Shown in pieces: positions 10,693 through 21,907 of a stretch of DNA of 64,000 nucleotides. A program made the translations under genes and the position numbers. Location: contig LGRX02025955.1 of NCBI GenBank assembly GCA_001247695.2, positions 19,835 to 83,834 of the forward strand, read 5' to 3'. How positions within the stretch are numbered: position 1 is the first letter of the stretch; each line of letters starts with the position of its first letter. The stretch comes from Cymbomonas tetramitiformis (Eukaryota > Chlorophyta > Pyramimonadophyceae > Pyramimonadales > Pyramimonadaceae). The notes below the pieces were generated by a model. It was not told where the DNA came from, did no database searches, and saw only the letters and a program-made list of their open reading frames with translations.

Positions 10693-12037
10693 GGTGAAAG
10701 AGACTGTAGAGACGAAGTGAGGGTAAATGGGACGAGGTGCGGAAGGAGCGGCGGCCAAAAGTCGTAATGCGGTTGTCGAGGAAAGCAAGGGAAAGCCGTG
10801 GCGTAAAAAATCTCCCCACGTGCATGTGGATGCAGAGTGACGCGGCCAAGGAAAGTGGTGTCGGATCCGACCAAAATTTCCAACGTCAACCAACGCGAAG
10901 CGAGGAAAATGAAGTCCGCCTCGTGCACAAGCCTCCCGCAAATCCAATCAACCAGGCATCAGCTAGGCCATACCGCTCCGCCGCGCCTCTAGTGGAGCCC
11001 CTCACTCCATCTCAAGCGTCGCTGTTTAGCCAGACATGGCTAAAATTCGCGGTGTCTAAATAAAGAGTGCGTGGGGCCAAACCTGTTGGATATACCCCTA
11101 GGACTCGGGATATATTCACTCAGTGAAGGTTTTCTCAGAATGTATTAAAGCTGATAAGTTAACCCGATATAACGGGCATAAACAGTTAGGGCTCGGGTTC
11201 GGGTGACAGTCATACACACTACTATAGGAAGAGTCACAAAGCAAGCGGTGTGACTGTTCCAGCACTTTTGTCACCTGGCAGCAGAACACCCCTGCACTTT
11301 CCACAAAGTCCTCCACTCGATAAACCGAGTTTGGTGGGCATTGAAGGGTTGAGGGACCTCGCCCAACTCCCCAATATGGACACTAATACTTCATAAATAT
11401 CCAATAGTTGACTACCGTGGTAGTTATGGATGTTTCCGCCCTCATACTGATCCCATACTGCTAAAAACGAATTCGCCCTTACGGTGTTAAACCCTTTGCC
11501 TTTCCCTTTCCCTTCATTAACAGACGTATAGTGTCTCTCTGGACGTAAAGTGTCTCACTGGTAACACGAGTGTGTGTCAAGCGCTATCATACACACGTAA
11601 TGTGTCTCAGTATGACAGATTTTACGGGGAAACGAATGGCGGCCGAATTTACCGCGGCATTAAAAATGCTGGAAATGCCCGATTAAATCGCGGAGCTCTG
11701 TAATTCTGAAAACCGACGAGCAGGTCAGATTCAGGATCGCGAGCTGTCGCGACCGTCGAGCGCTTAGGACGGGATGCTTAGGACGGGCGCACGGGTGCGT
11801 TATTTATTTTATTTTCTCATCTTTGATCTTAACCTGAAAGTGCTTCTTTCTAGTCGGACTAGGACGAAAAGTAGGGGAAAGTCCGTGCGATTATATAATT
11901 AATAATGTATAGACCATTTTGTGACTTGATATTTCTAATGTCGTCTGAATGGCTCTACTGTTCTGTAGGCTGATAGACATAGCTAGGGCTCTGAGATAGG
12001 TCGATGCTCTATCATAACAAAAGATAAGGCGCTGGAT

Positions 12038-12132
12038 CTTAAGTCTACCCCCTTAGACCAACTCGGGCATCCTAGCTTGAAGAGGATGCTAGGAACGGGG
12101 TTCGAACCCGTGCGCACATGTGTACAGTAGAT
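12038..12132 (-). tRNA. Circularly permuted tRNA-Leu(UAA), second intact copy
   Basis: This is a sequence-identical copy of the gene at 3372-3466. The 5' half is 12038-12076 and the 3' half 12087-12132, with the same flanking helix and a T4 run at 12019-12022 after the gene. Confidence 0.9.
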
Positions 12133-12151
12133 CGCATATCCAACGTTATCA

Positions 12152-12225
12152 TAGTCCCACACGGGCTCGAACCGCGGACCTTGGCGTTATTAGCACCACG
12201 CTCTAACCAACTGAGCTATAAGACC
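12152..12225 (-). tRNA. tRNA-Ile(AAU), unit 4
   Basis: This is identical to the other copies and sits 19 nt upstream of the intact permuted tRNA-Leu at 12038-12132. Confidence 0.9.
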
Positions 12226-12716
12226 ATGTTGATGACGAGTTGCACAACTACAATTGTATATATACAAACATTTTAACAGCATCAGGGGTCGCCTGCGCCT
12301 TTTTCCTGACTCCTCCATCACCACGCGCGCACACAGGCGCACACCGTGACGCATGCGATGCAATGATAACATCAAACATGACACGCACAGACCCGATCAC
12401 ATTCGCATCCCCATCCGCACAAGACAATACCGAGAAAATGTGTGCACGGTCTCCGCAGAGTCAGCATAATCTAACGATCAGTAATTGTGCATAACCATAA
12501 TGCCCGCAGCATCAGCACAATGTCGATCATCAGATTCTGCTGACTCTGCGGAGACCATGTTCAACGAACACTGCCCGGTAATATATATCATGCATACGCA
12601 TACTCGATACTGTGGAACATCAATATCGAATATGGCATCACTGTTCACTCTCGCTCATCGTCATGTCTCATCACTCGACTGCACTTTGTAACATGCGATG
12701 GAACACGCACGCACGG

Positions 12717-14083
12717 CTAGTCTCTGTCGTGTGTGCATGTGTGGGCTATCTCCATCATATGAAAAGCAAGGAGACCCCGTTTGACAGATCGAATGAGTGA
12801 AACTTGCCTGTCGAAGGGCGTGGCGGGGGATTGATCACTCCCTCTGACAATATAGCTGATATCATCACCGAGGGAGAAGCTGTGGAAGCTTCCCCCAGCG
12901 CCGTGTTTGCCGCCGTTCGGGCAGTCGCGGTGCCAGTGGCGGGCCTCGTCCTTCTTGCACGTTGAATTTTGGCAGAACGGAATGAAGTCGCCGCTGCCTT
13001 TGTGAAAGGCAACGCGCTTCCTCACCTGCGACTGCGGCCAGTTTCCTCCCGTCGGGAGGTCACCTGCCGCAAAACGAACACCGGAACGCCTCCCCCGTTG
13101 CCGATCTTGTTCTTGTCCGCCCGCGGGGTAAAACCCCGCCCGTTGACCTTGTCCGTGGGGACCTTTAGCTGCCGCTTCACGTCGAGGATGATGGCCGCGA
13201 GGTCGGACAGCTGCGAGGTGTCGCCGTCAGTGGCCACGGCTGCCGCGGACAAGGTGAACGAGGCAGTGTGCGTACCGGCTGCCACGTGTCGGGCGTAGCA
13301 CTCGAGGACCCATTGCTGGATGGTGAGGAGGTCCACGGCCGCCCGCTGCTGGTGTGTGAAGAGTCGTGACACCACCGGCGCGTAGAATCCCGGGTCCAGC
13401 GCCGCGAGGAACAGCTCCTTCACCTCGTCATCGTCGAGAGTGTTGCGCCTCTTGGCGGACCGTAAGGCCGCGTTGAAGTCCGTGATGGACTCGGACGGGT
13501 CGGTGTGGGCCTTCAAGCGGACGCCAAGGAGGTCCGATGTCCCCTGGAAGGGTGCACCGGAGTCCAGCAGACGCCGTGCGAGCTCCAGCAGGGCTCGCTT
13601 GCCGTCCAGAGGGTGCAAGGCCGCAGACGCCTCGAGCCAGTCACCCGCTGGAGAGGCGGGACATACGATGAGCTCGAGCGTTGAAAAAAGAAGTTTGTTG
13701 GCCTCGGGGCGGACGGCCAACGCGGAGTCCTCCAAGTCGAACATCGGCGCAAACAAAGGACCCTGCGCCTCGAAAGCCTCCTGGATAGCAGGCACTAGCT
13801 TGGAGAGAAGCACCTGCGCGTTGGACTCCGTTCCCGTGAATCGCTCATGCTTCTCACGGAAACATTTTCGGATCACGTGCTTCGCCACGCTCTCGTCGAA
13901 GCGCTCACGGGTGAGAGTGCGAACACCCGCCAAGAAAACAGCTTGAGCGGAGTTCGCAGCCGGAACACCAGTAGTTGCCGGCGTAGCCGGCGTGACGGAA
14001 TTGCGGGCAGCAGCGGAGTCGAAAATCGTAGCTAAAGAGCGTCGGCGAGACGCCATACTTGAGGTCAATCTAGTCGCAACCAT
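12717..14083 (-). CDS. Retrotransposon gag-like protein, unit 4
   Basis: Nearly identical to the other copies, with its start at 14083. It carries a single change from aspartate to glycine in the stretch EAQDPLF. Confidence 0.55.
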
Positions 14084-15427
14084 GGTGAAAGAGACTGTAG
14101 AGACGAAGTGAGGGTAAATGGGACGAGGTGCGGAAGGAGCGGCGGCCAAAAGTCGTAATGCGGTTGTCGAGGAAAGCAAGGGAAAGCCGTGGCGTAAAAA
14201 TCTCCCCACGTGCATGTGGATGCAGAGTGACGCGGCCAAGGAAAGTGGTGTCGGATCCGACCAAAATTTCCAACGTCAACCAACGCGAAGCGAGGAAAAT
14301 GAAGTCCGCCTCGTGCACAAGCCTCCCGCAAATCCAATCAACCAGGCATCAGCTAGGCCATACCGCTCCGCCGCGCCTCTAGTGGAGCCCCTCACTCCAT
14401 CTCAAGCGTCGCTGTTTAGCCAGACATGGCTAAAATTCGCGGTGTCTAAATAAAGAGTGCGTGGGGCCAAACCTGTTGGATATACCCCTAGGACTCGGGA
14501 TATATTCACTCAGTGAAGGTTTTCTCAGAATGTATTAAAGCTGATAAGTTAACCCGATATAACGGGCATAAACAGTTAGGGCTCGGGTTCGGGTGACAGT
14601 CATACACACTACTATAGGAAGAGTCACAAAGCAAGCGGTGTGACTGTTCCAGCACTTTTGTCACCTGGCAGCAGAACACCCCTGCACTTTCCACAAAGTC
14701 CTCCACTCGATAAACCGAGTTTGGTGGGCATTGAAGGGTTGAGGGACCTCGCCCAACTCCCCAATATGGACACTAATACTTCATAAATATCCAATAGTTG
14801 ACTACCGTGGTAGTTATGGATGTTTCCGCCCTCATACTGATCCCATACTGCTAAAAACGAATTCGCCCTTACGGTGTTAAACCCTTTGCCTTTCCCTTTC
14901 CCTTCATTAACAGACGTATAGTGTCTCTCTGGACGTAAAGTGTCTCACTGGTAACACGAGTGTGTGTCAAGCGCTATCATACACACGTAATGTGTCTCAG
15001 TATGACAGATTTTACGGGGAAACGAATGGCGGCCGAATTTACCGCGGCATTAAAAATGCTGGAAATGCCCGATTAAATCGCGGAGCTCTGTAATTCTGAA
15101 AACCGACGAGCAGGTCAGATTCAGGATCGCGAGCTGTCGCGACCGTCGAGCGCTTAGGACGGGATGCTTAGGACGGGCGCACGGGTGCGTTATTTATTTT
15201 ATTTTCTCATCTTTGATCTTAACCTGAAAGTGCTTCTTTCTAGTCGGACTAGGACGAAAAGTAGGGGAAAGTCCGTGCGATTATATAATTAATAATGTAT
15301 AGACCATTTTGTGACTTGATATTTCTAATGTCGTCTGAATGGCTCTACTGTTCTGTAGGCTGATAGACATAGCTAGGGCTCTGAGATAGGTCGATGCTCT
15401 ATCATAACAAAAGATAAGGCGCTGGAT

Positions 15428-17409
15428 CTTAAGTCTACCCCCTTAGACCAACTCGGGCATCCTAGCTTGAAGAGGATGCTAGGAACGGGGTTCGAACCCA
15501 CAACCAACCTATGATCGAGTTTTCGATTCGCGAATCCATCCTGACGTATTGTGGCTCACGACGAAAAGCGAACGCGACCCCCGACTGACTGCATATGGCA
15601 TCCTGTCGGAACAGTATCGCGATACCTACGGGAAACCGGTCAGGAATACGTCGAGACCCAAAAAATCCGACGTGGCTGCAGATGTGGCACGCATTAACCC
15701 TCCGATTGAAACCTATGCGACGGTCGACTTTGCTTTAGGAAATGTTAGATGTTAAGTACGAGACCCCCCCGGATTATATATTCCTCTTTCGTGGATATAA
15801 CTGGCGATAAGAGCCTGGAGGTATCGAATGTTGAAAGCCGTTGTCGATGTGGCGCAATACAATTCATAACTTGGATACATTACGTGAGACATTCGTCGGG
15901 AGAAATTCGGAATTGTGAACTTATTCATCTAAACCGTTCGCTGAAAATATAGTAATATCTCTACTTAATCGTGCGTGCCCGCGAAAAAGATGGTATGTCA
16001 AAGACGGCGGATTACACCGACCTGTGCGTGATACGGTAGTGTGGCATCGTAGAAAAGATTTCGTTTTACTTTTCACAGATTCACCTCTCGCGTCTGTCGA
16101 CAGCCGAGCGACATGGACGATGGAGTTCTCCAGTGTCGTCTTGTACAGAATCGTGTCCGTTTTTGCAATTCCTGTCGCTTTTTGCAGTTCTTTAACAATA
16201 TTTTACGTTAAGTCTAATTTGTTAAATATGCAGTTTTAGCTAAAGACGGAAGGCTTTCTCTCCCGCAGTGTGCCCCTGTCCAGCGAAGTAAAGATCTCCA
16301 GGATTGTATCATAATCTGAGCAATATTTTGCTTCAAAATATTATCACATATTCCTACTTAGTATGCGGGTACCCGTTTCGCAAAGAATGATGACCCATAG
16401 CGCAACTATTGCGGGTTTCAAAATCCTGAAATTCCGCCCGCTTCCGCCAAATGAACGCGTCAGCCCACAGCGAGATGTGTGGTTGACCGTTCAGTCTGTG
16501 CAATTTACTTAGTGAAGACAGCACATATGAAATACTATTTTCGCTAACGCTTCCCTCATCCGATGCGCAGGCTCGCTTGCAAGCGAGCGCGCGAATGATG
16601 GAAGAAACCCTAGCGGAAACGTGGACGCGGTTGACATCCGCGTGTCCGCTAGAGGTGAAATTGCACTGCCAGACGCTCAGTGTGTGTTTATTATGCTTAT
16701 ATGATATGCGTGATATGTTCATGTCGTGCGGTATGCGTCCCTGCTGGGCGTGAGTCGAGATGGCTGGCTCGAATCACGTCCATTACCCCCCCTCATAAGA
16801 ACCGTACAGCATCCGAAATTCTGGACGGATCTTGCTCGCGCAAAAGATATGTTGTTCCTAACACTTATTATAATGCATATGGAAAGTTATGTTGTGTTCG
16901 ATATACGTTAGTATGCGGAAATCAACAGCCGCTGTGCAGTGACTTACGGGTCGAGGTCCCACCGGTACTCTGAGTGCAAGTCATGTTTTTTTTTGTTTTC
17001 AATATCTGTTTTGGGTTGGACATGTGACGTGAGGTCAGACACGTCATCATATTCGGAAATCAAAAGTGACAATATAATTCTGGTATCGACTGATGACGCG
17101 GACTTTGCATCGCGGACATTTCATTGGTTTCAACTAATTTATAAAGCGTTTATTGGTTCAGTAGTAATGATTTTTGATGACTCGGCATATTTCCCGAGAC
17201 GCATTTCGAGACGTATCGCGATACCAACGGGGTCCTGACGTGATCCGTTCGTAAAGGCGTTTCCGAAACTGTCGCATCCCATTCGAGAGAGATTCGCGGA
17301 CCAGGTCTCGATTCGCATCGTGACACCTTGCACGTGACATCACGACGTGACGCGATATTAAATTCGATCATAGGTTGGTTGTGCCCGTGCGCACATGTGT
17401 ACAGTAGAT
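15428..17409 (-). pseudogene. Permuted tRNA-Leu(UAA) split by transposon, second copy
   Basis: This is the same disruption as at 6762-8741, inherited through the block duplication. The 5' half is 15428-15466, the element is 15499-17383, and the remainder of the 3' half ends at 17409. Confidence 0.85.
15499..17383. mobile_element. Non-autonomous DNA transposon, CACTA-like, copy 2
   Basis: This 1,885-bp copy has the same termini and insertion site as the first, plus a TG dinucleotide insertion near 16270 and a few substitutions. It arose by the block duplication rather than by a second insertion. Confidence 0.8.
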
Positions 17410-17428
17410 CGCATATCCAACGTTATCA

Positions 17429-17502
17429 TAGTCCCACACGGGCTCGAACCGCGGACCTTGGCGTTATTAGCACCACGCTCTAACCAACTGAGCTATAAGA
17501 CC
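17429..17502 (-). tRNA. tRNA-Ile(AAU), unit 5
   Basis: This is identical to the other copies. Its partner tRNA-Leu is split by the transposon at 15499-17383. Confidence 0.9.
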
Positions 17503-18006
17503 ATGTTGATGACGAGTTGCACAACTACAATTGTATATATACAAACATTTTAACAGCATCAGGGGTCGCCTGCGCCTTTTTCCTGACTCCTCCATCACCA
17601 CGCGCGCACACAGGCGCACACCGTGACGCATGCGATGCAATGATAACATCAAACATGACACGCACATACCCGATCACATTCGCATCCCCATCCGCACAAG
17701 ACAATACCGAGAAAATGTGTGCACGGTCTCCGCAGAGTCAGCATAATCTAACGATCAGTAATTGTGCATAACCATAATGCCCGCAGCATCAGCACAATGT
17801 CGATCATCAGATTCTGCTGACTCTGCGGAGACCATGTTCAACGAACACTGCCCGGTAATATATATCATGCATACGCATACTCGATACTGTCTGTCGAAAC
17901 TGTGGAACATCAATATCGAATATGGCATCACTGTTCACTCTCGCTCATCGTCATGTCTCATCACTCGACTGCACTTTGTAACATGCGATGGAACACGCAC
18001 GCACGG

Positions 18007-19373
18007 CTAGTCTCTGTCGTGTGTGCATGTGTGGGCTATCTCCATCATATGAAAAGCAAGGAGACCCCGTTTGACAGATCGAATGAGTGAAACTTGCCTG
18101 TCGAAGGGCGTGGCGGGGGATTGATCACTCCCTCTGACAATATAGCTGATATCATCACCGAGGGAGAAGCTGTGGAAGCTTCCCCCAGCGCCGTGTTTGC
18201 CGCCGTTCGGGCAGTCGCGGTGCCAGTGGCGGGCCTCGTCCTTCTTGCACGTTGAATTTTGGCAGAACGGAATGAAGTCGCCGCTGCCTTTGTGAAAGGC
18301 AACGCGCTTCCTCACCTGCGACTGCGGCCAGTTTCCTCCCGTCGGGAGGTCACCTGCCGCAAAACGAACACCGGAACGCCTCCCCCGTTGCCGATCTTGT
18401 TCTTGTCCGCCCGCGGGGTAAAACCCCGCCCGTTGACCTTGTCCGTGGGGACCTTTAGTTGCCGCTTCACGTCGAGGATGATGGCCGCGAGGTCGGACAG
18501 CTGCGAGGTGTCGCCGTCAGTGGCCACGGCTGCCGCGGACAAGGTGAACGAGGCAGTGTGCGTACCGGCTGCCACGTGTCGGGCGTAGCACTCGAGGACC
18601 CATTGCTGGATGGTGAGGAGGTCCACGGCCGCCCGCTGCTGGTGTGTGAAGAGTCGTGACACCACCGGCGCGTAGAATCCCGGGTCCAGCGCCGCGAGGA
18701 ACAGCTCCTTCACCTCGTCATCGTCGAGAGTGTTGCGCCTCTTGGCGGACCGTAAGGCCGCGTTGAAGTCCGTGATGGACTCGGACGGGTCGGTGTGGGC
18801 CTTCAAGCGGACGCCAAGGAGGTCCGATGTCCCCTGGAAGGGTGCACCGGAGTCCAGCAGACGCCGTGCGAGCTCCAGCAGGGCTCGCTTGCCGTCCAGA
18901 GGGTGCAAGGCCGCAGACGCCTCGAGCCAGTCACCCGTTGGAGAGGCGGGACATACGATGAGCTCGAGCGTTGAAAAAAGAAGTTTGTTGGCCTCGGGAC
19001 GGACGGCCAACGCGGAGTCCTCCAAGTCGAACATCGGCGCAAACAGAGGATCCTGCGCCTCGAAAGCCTCCTGGATAGCAGGCACCAGCTTGGAGAGAAG
19101 CACCTGCGCGTTGGACTCCGTCCCCGTGAATCGCTCATGCTTCTCACGGAAACATTTTCGGATCACGTGCTTCGCCACGCTCTCGTCGAAGCGCTCACGG
19201 GTGAGAGTGCGAACACCCGCCAAGAAAACAGCCTGAGCGGAGTTCGCAGCCGGAACACCAGTAGTTGCCGGCGTAGCCGGCGTGACGGAATTACGGGCAG
19301 CAGCGGAGTCAAAAATCGTAGCTAAAGAGCGTCGGCGAGACGCCATACTTGAGGTCAATCTAGTCGCAACCAT
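18007..19373 (-). CDS. Retrotransposon gag-like protein, unit 5
   Basis: Start at 19373. This is the most diverged copy: the untranslated leader and N-terminal half carry more substitutions than any other pair of units, yet the frame stays open, so changes are mainly silent or conservative. The same frame change occurs at its 3' end. Confidence 0.55.
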
Positions 19374-19944
19374 GGTGAAAGAGACTGTAGAGACGAAGCG
19401 AGGGTAAATCGGACGAGGTGCGGAAGGGGCGGCGGCCAAAAGTCGTAATGCGGTTGTCGAGGAAGACACGGAAAAGCTGCGGCGCAAAGATCTCCCCACG
19501 TGCATGTGGATGCAGAGTGACGCGGCCAAGGAAAGTGGTGTCGGATCCGACCAAAATTTCCAACGTCAACCAACGCGAAGCGAGGAAAATGAGTCCGCCT
19601 CGTGCACAAGCCTCCCGCAAATCCAATCAACCAGGCATTAGCTAGGCCATACCGCTCCGCCGCGCCTCTAGTGGAGCCCCTCACTCCATCTCAAGCGTCG
19701 TTGTTTAGCCAGACATGGCTAAAATTCGCAGTGTCTAAATAAAGAGTGCGTGGGGCCAAACCTGTTGGATATACCCCTAGGACTCGGGATATATTCACTC
19801 AGTGATAGGTTTTCTCAGAATGTAATAAAGTTGATAAGTTAACCCGATATAACGGGCATAAACAGTTAGGGTTCGGGTTCGGGTGACAGTCATACACACT
19901 ACTATAGGAAGAGTCACAAAGCAAGCGGTGTGACTGTTCCAGCA

Positions 19945-20798
19945 GGTTGTCCCTTTCCCTTTGTCCCCGTCTCTAGTGCGATAGAAGACACCGCCAATGT
20001 TCACCTTGTTGTACTTGGAACACATGGGTTCGGGGCCCATCATGAGCGACTTCTCGTAAGCCGTGTATTGACGACCAAGCCATCCTGCAGGGTCCTCTTA
20101 TGGACCGAACGCGATCGCGGGCACGCCACCCACCTCTGGTCGGTTCCGAAGTGCTTGTTTAGAGCGCGCGGCATTCTCCTTGTGATGACACCATATTCTT
20201 AGTATACTTACAATATATGATAAACATACAGAAACAAGTTGACAACATGTTGTAGGTATACTACAAATAGTACATGCGTGCGAGCTTGCAGGTTGCACCT
20301 CCGTCGGAACAGGTCGTACTCAGCATGATGTTGAAAAAGCTTTCGGTAAGCGGGAATACTCGCTCGCATCCAGCGGGTGAGTTGGTCAATCTCCAAGGAC
20401 GTTAGCTCTAATGGCTTCCCCTTCTCCCCGAAGGTAGTGACCACGATGCCGGGAGCGGGGCCCGCCATCAAAGCCCGCGGGACACGGCCGGCAGTAGCTC
20501 TTTCTCGGTTCAAAAGCATGGTGAGGATACCTCGTAGGGAGCGCAAGGTTTTCAACCTTAGATAGCCGTTCATGATGCTTGCCACGGGGTACGCATTATT
20601 CTTCACCCACCTAGCTAGCTTGCCATTCATGGACTCGAAGGCATACATCCACCATTCACGCACAGGTCCGAATCGCAGGAGCAGATCGGCCCAGTGCCAG
20701 ATTGTATGGGTGTTGATTGCAAGCCGTTGTTGTAATTTCCAAAAATCGCCCCAAAATCGTAAAAAATGGCGCCTGCGGCGCCTTGATTTCGGTTTCAC
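19945..20798 (-). pseudogene. CACTA-type transposase gene, 3' fragment (DUF4218/DUF4216-like)
   Basis: The open frame at 20798-20208 contains GPVREWWMYAFESMNGKL and VKNNAYPVASIMNGYLR, the pattern of the DUF4218 region of plant CACTA transposon proteins. Further down the minus strand, after a possible intron near 20200, another frame reads NKVNIGGVFYRTRDGDKGK, like the start of the DUF4216 region that normally follows. The frame is cut at 19944, where it joins array unit 5. No complete transposase or CACTA terminus is present. Confidence 0.7.
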
Positions 20799-21907
20799 AT
20801 CTGCGCGCGATTGACAATACGGGCCGGACCAGTATCGTCGGATCTGACGGAAGCCCCCCGTCGCCTGAAAAATGCATGATAAATAATATTGCTACGTACC
20901 ATACACTACAGCCGAACAGCGAGGGGGCACGTTGACGCAAATACTTACCTATGAAAGGCCGAGGTGGTGGAAGACTCTTGTTTCAAGCCGAGCGAGCCGA
21001 GCGACGCGAATGATGACCAAGACGAGAGAGAGCCAGAGAGGCAGAGAGCCAGAGCCAGAGTCCAAAGTCCAGAGGTCCATAGCCCAAAGTCCAAAGTCCA
21101 GAGTCCAGAGGCCAGAGTCCAGATGCAATCCAGAGAGCAGAGTGGGATGAGAGCCAAGATGTTCGAAATTTGAACAAGATTCTAGATTGGCGGGGCAGGG
21201 ATCGTGTGTCACACGACACGACGACTGGTCACATTGACACTTACAAGTAGCGACTAAATCTTGTAATTCGACATCGCTCGACTAACTCAAAATAAATAAT
21301 TAGCCCCGACTAAATTAAAAATAATTCAGCCTCCGACTAATAATTTCGCCTTTGGCTTGTATGGGTATGCATAGGTAAGTTAAACATTACCCCTGATTTA
21401 CCACACCGCACTTACCCCGTGAACTAAACTGCATGGGTAAGTACGGAAAAGCAAGTTGAAGCACTCGGCATGGTCTGTGAGTAATCATAGCTTGCATTAT
21501 GGTTTGCATATGAGTTCTAAGTGCCCAACATCAAGATGCTGAACGAATGATAGGTTCTAATGAGCCGAACACATACCGAGTCAGCGCCCTTCATGTTTTG
21601 GGCCCATTTACGCATATCAGTTATACTTTGGTGCTATGTGCTCATATCAAGCTGCATCTCGTACCGAGTTCTTTTTACGCAATGCCCCTAAGGTTATGGA
21701 AATCATATTTTACCTCGCTGCTTGATAATCATAGGTGCAGCAGGGATCTATTACAATACAATATATCCAGTTGTTTATCCGATGCACAAAATACAAATAG
21801 AACATGCATATCGATGACCATTCATCAACACAATGTCCAGACTCGACTAAAAAGAAAAACAGGATGATCCACGGATAGTTTCACCGCAACAACGAGGATG
21901 CGCGCGC
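20799..21907. other. Intergenic, with a short CCAGAGT-type minisatellite
   Basis: About 21022-21143 is a degenerate 7-8 bp repeat (variants of CCAGAGTCCAAAGT). The rest, including the AT-rich stretch 21240-21900, shows no gene or element that I recognise. Confidence 0.5.

Larger units (their letters stand above)
1..19944. repeat. Higher-order tandem array: tRNA-Ile / permuted tRNA-Leu / gag-like units
   Basis: Five near-identical units of about 3,390 bp lie head to tail: 1-3391, 3392-6832, 8716-12057, 12058-15498 and 17384-19944. Units 2 and 4 are each followed by the same 1.88 kb transposon, so the larger period is 8,666-8,668 bp. Units 1 and 3 share a six-A run near 2145 that is five A in units 2 and 4, and units 3 and 5 share private bases, so the array grew by duplicating a two-unit block after the transposon had inserted. 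Unit 5 is more diverged after about 18900, carries a 13-bp insertion near 17890, and stops at 19944. Within a unit, the stretch from the gag start to the piggyBac end (2027-2611 in unit 1) and the following ~540 bp (2814-3352) hold no gene that I can see. Confidence 0.95.
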
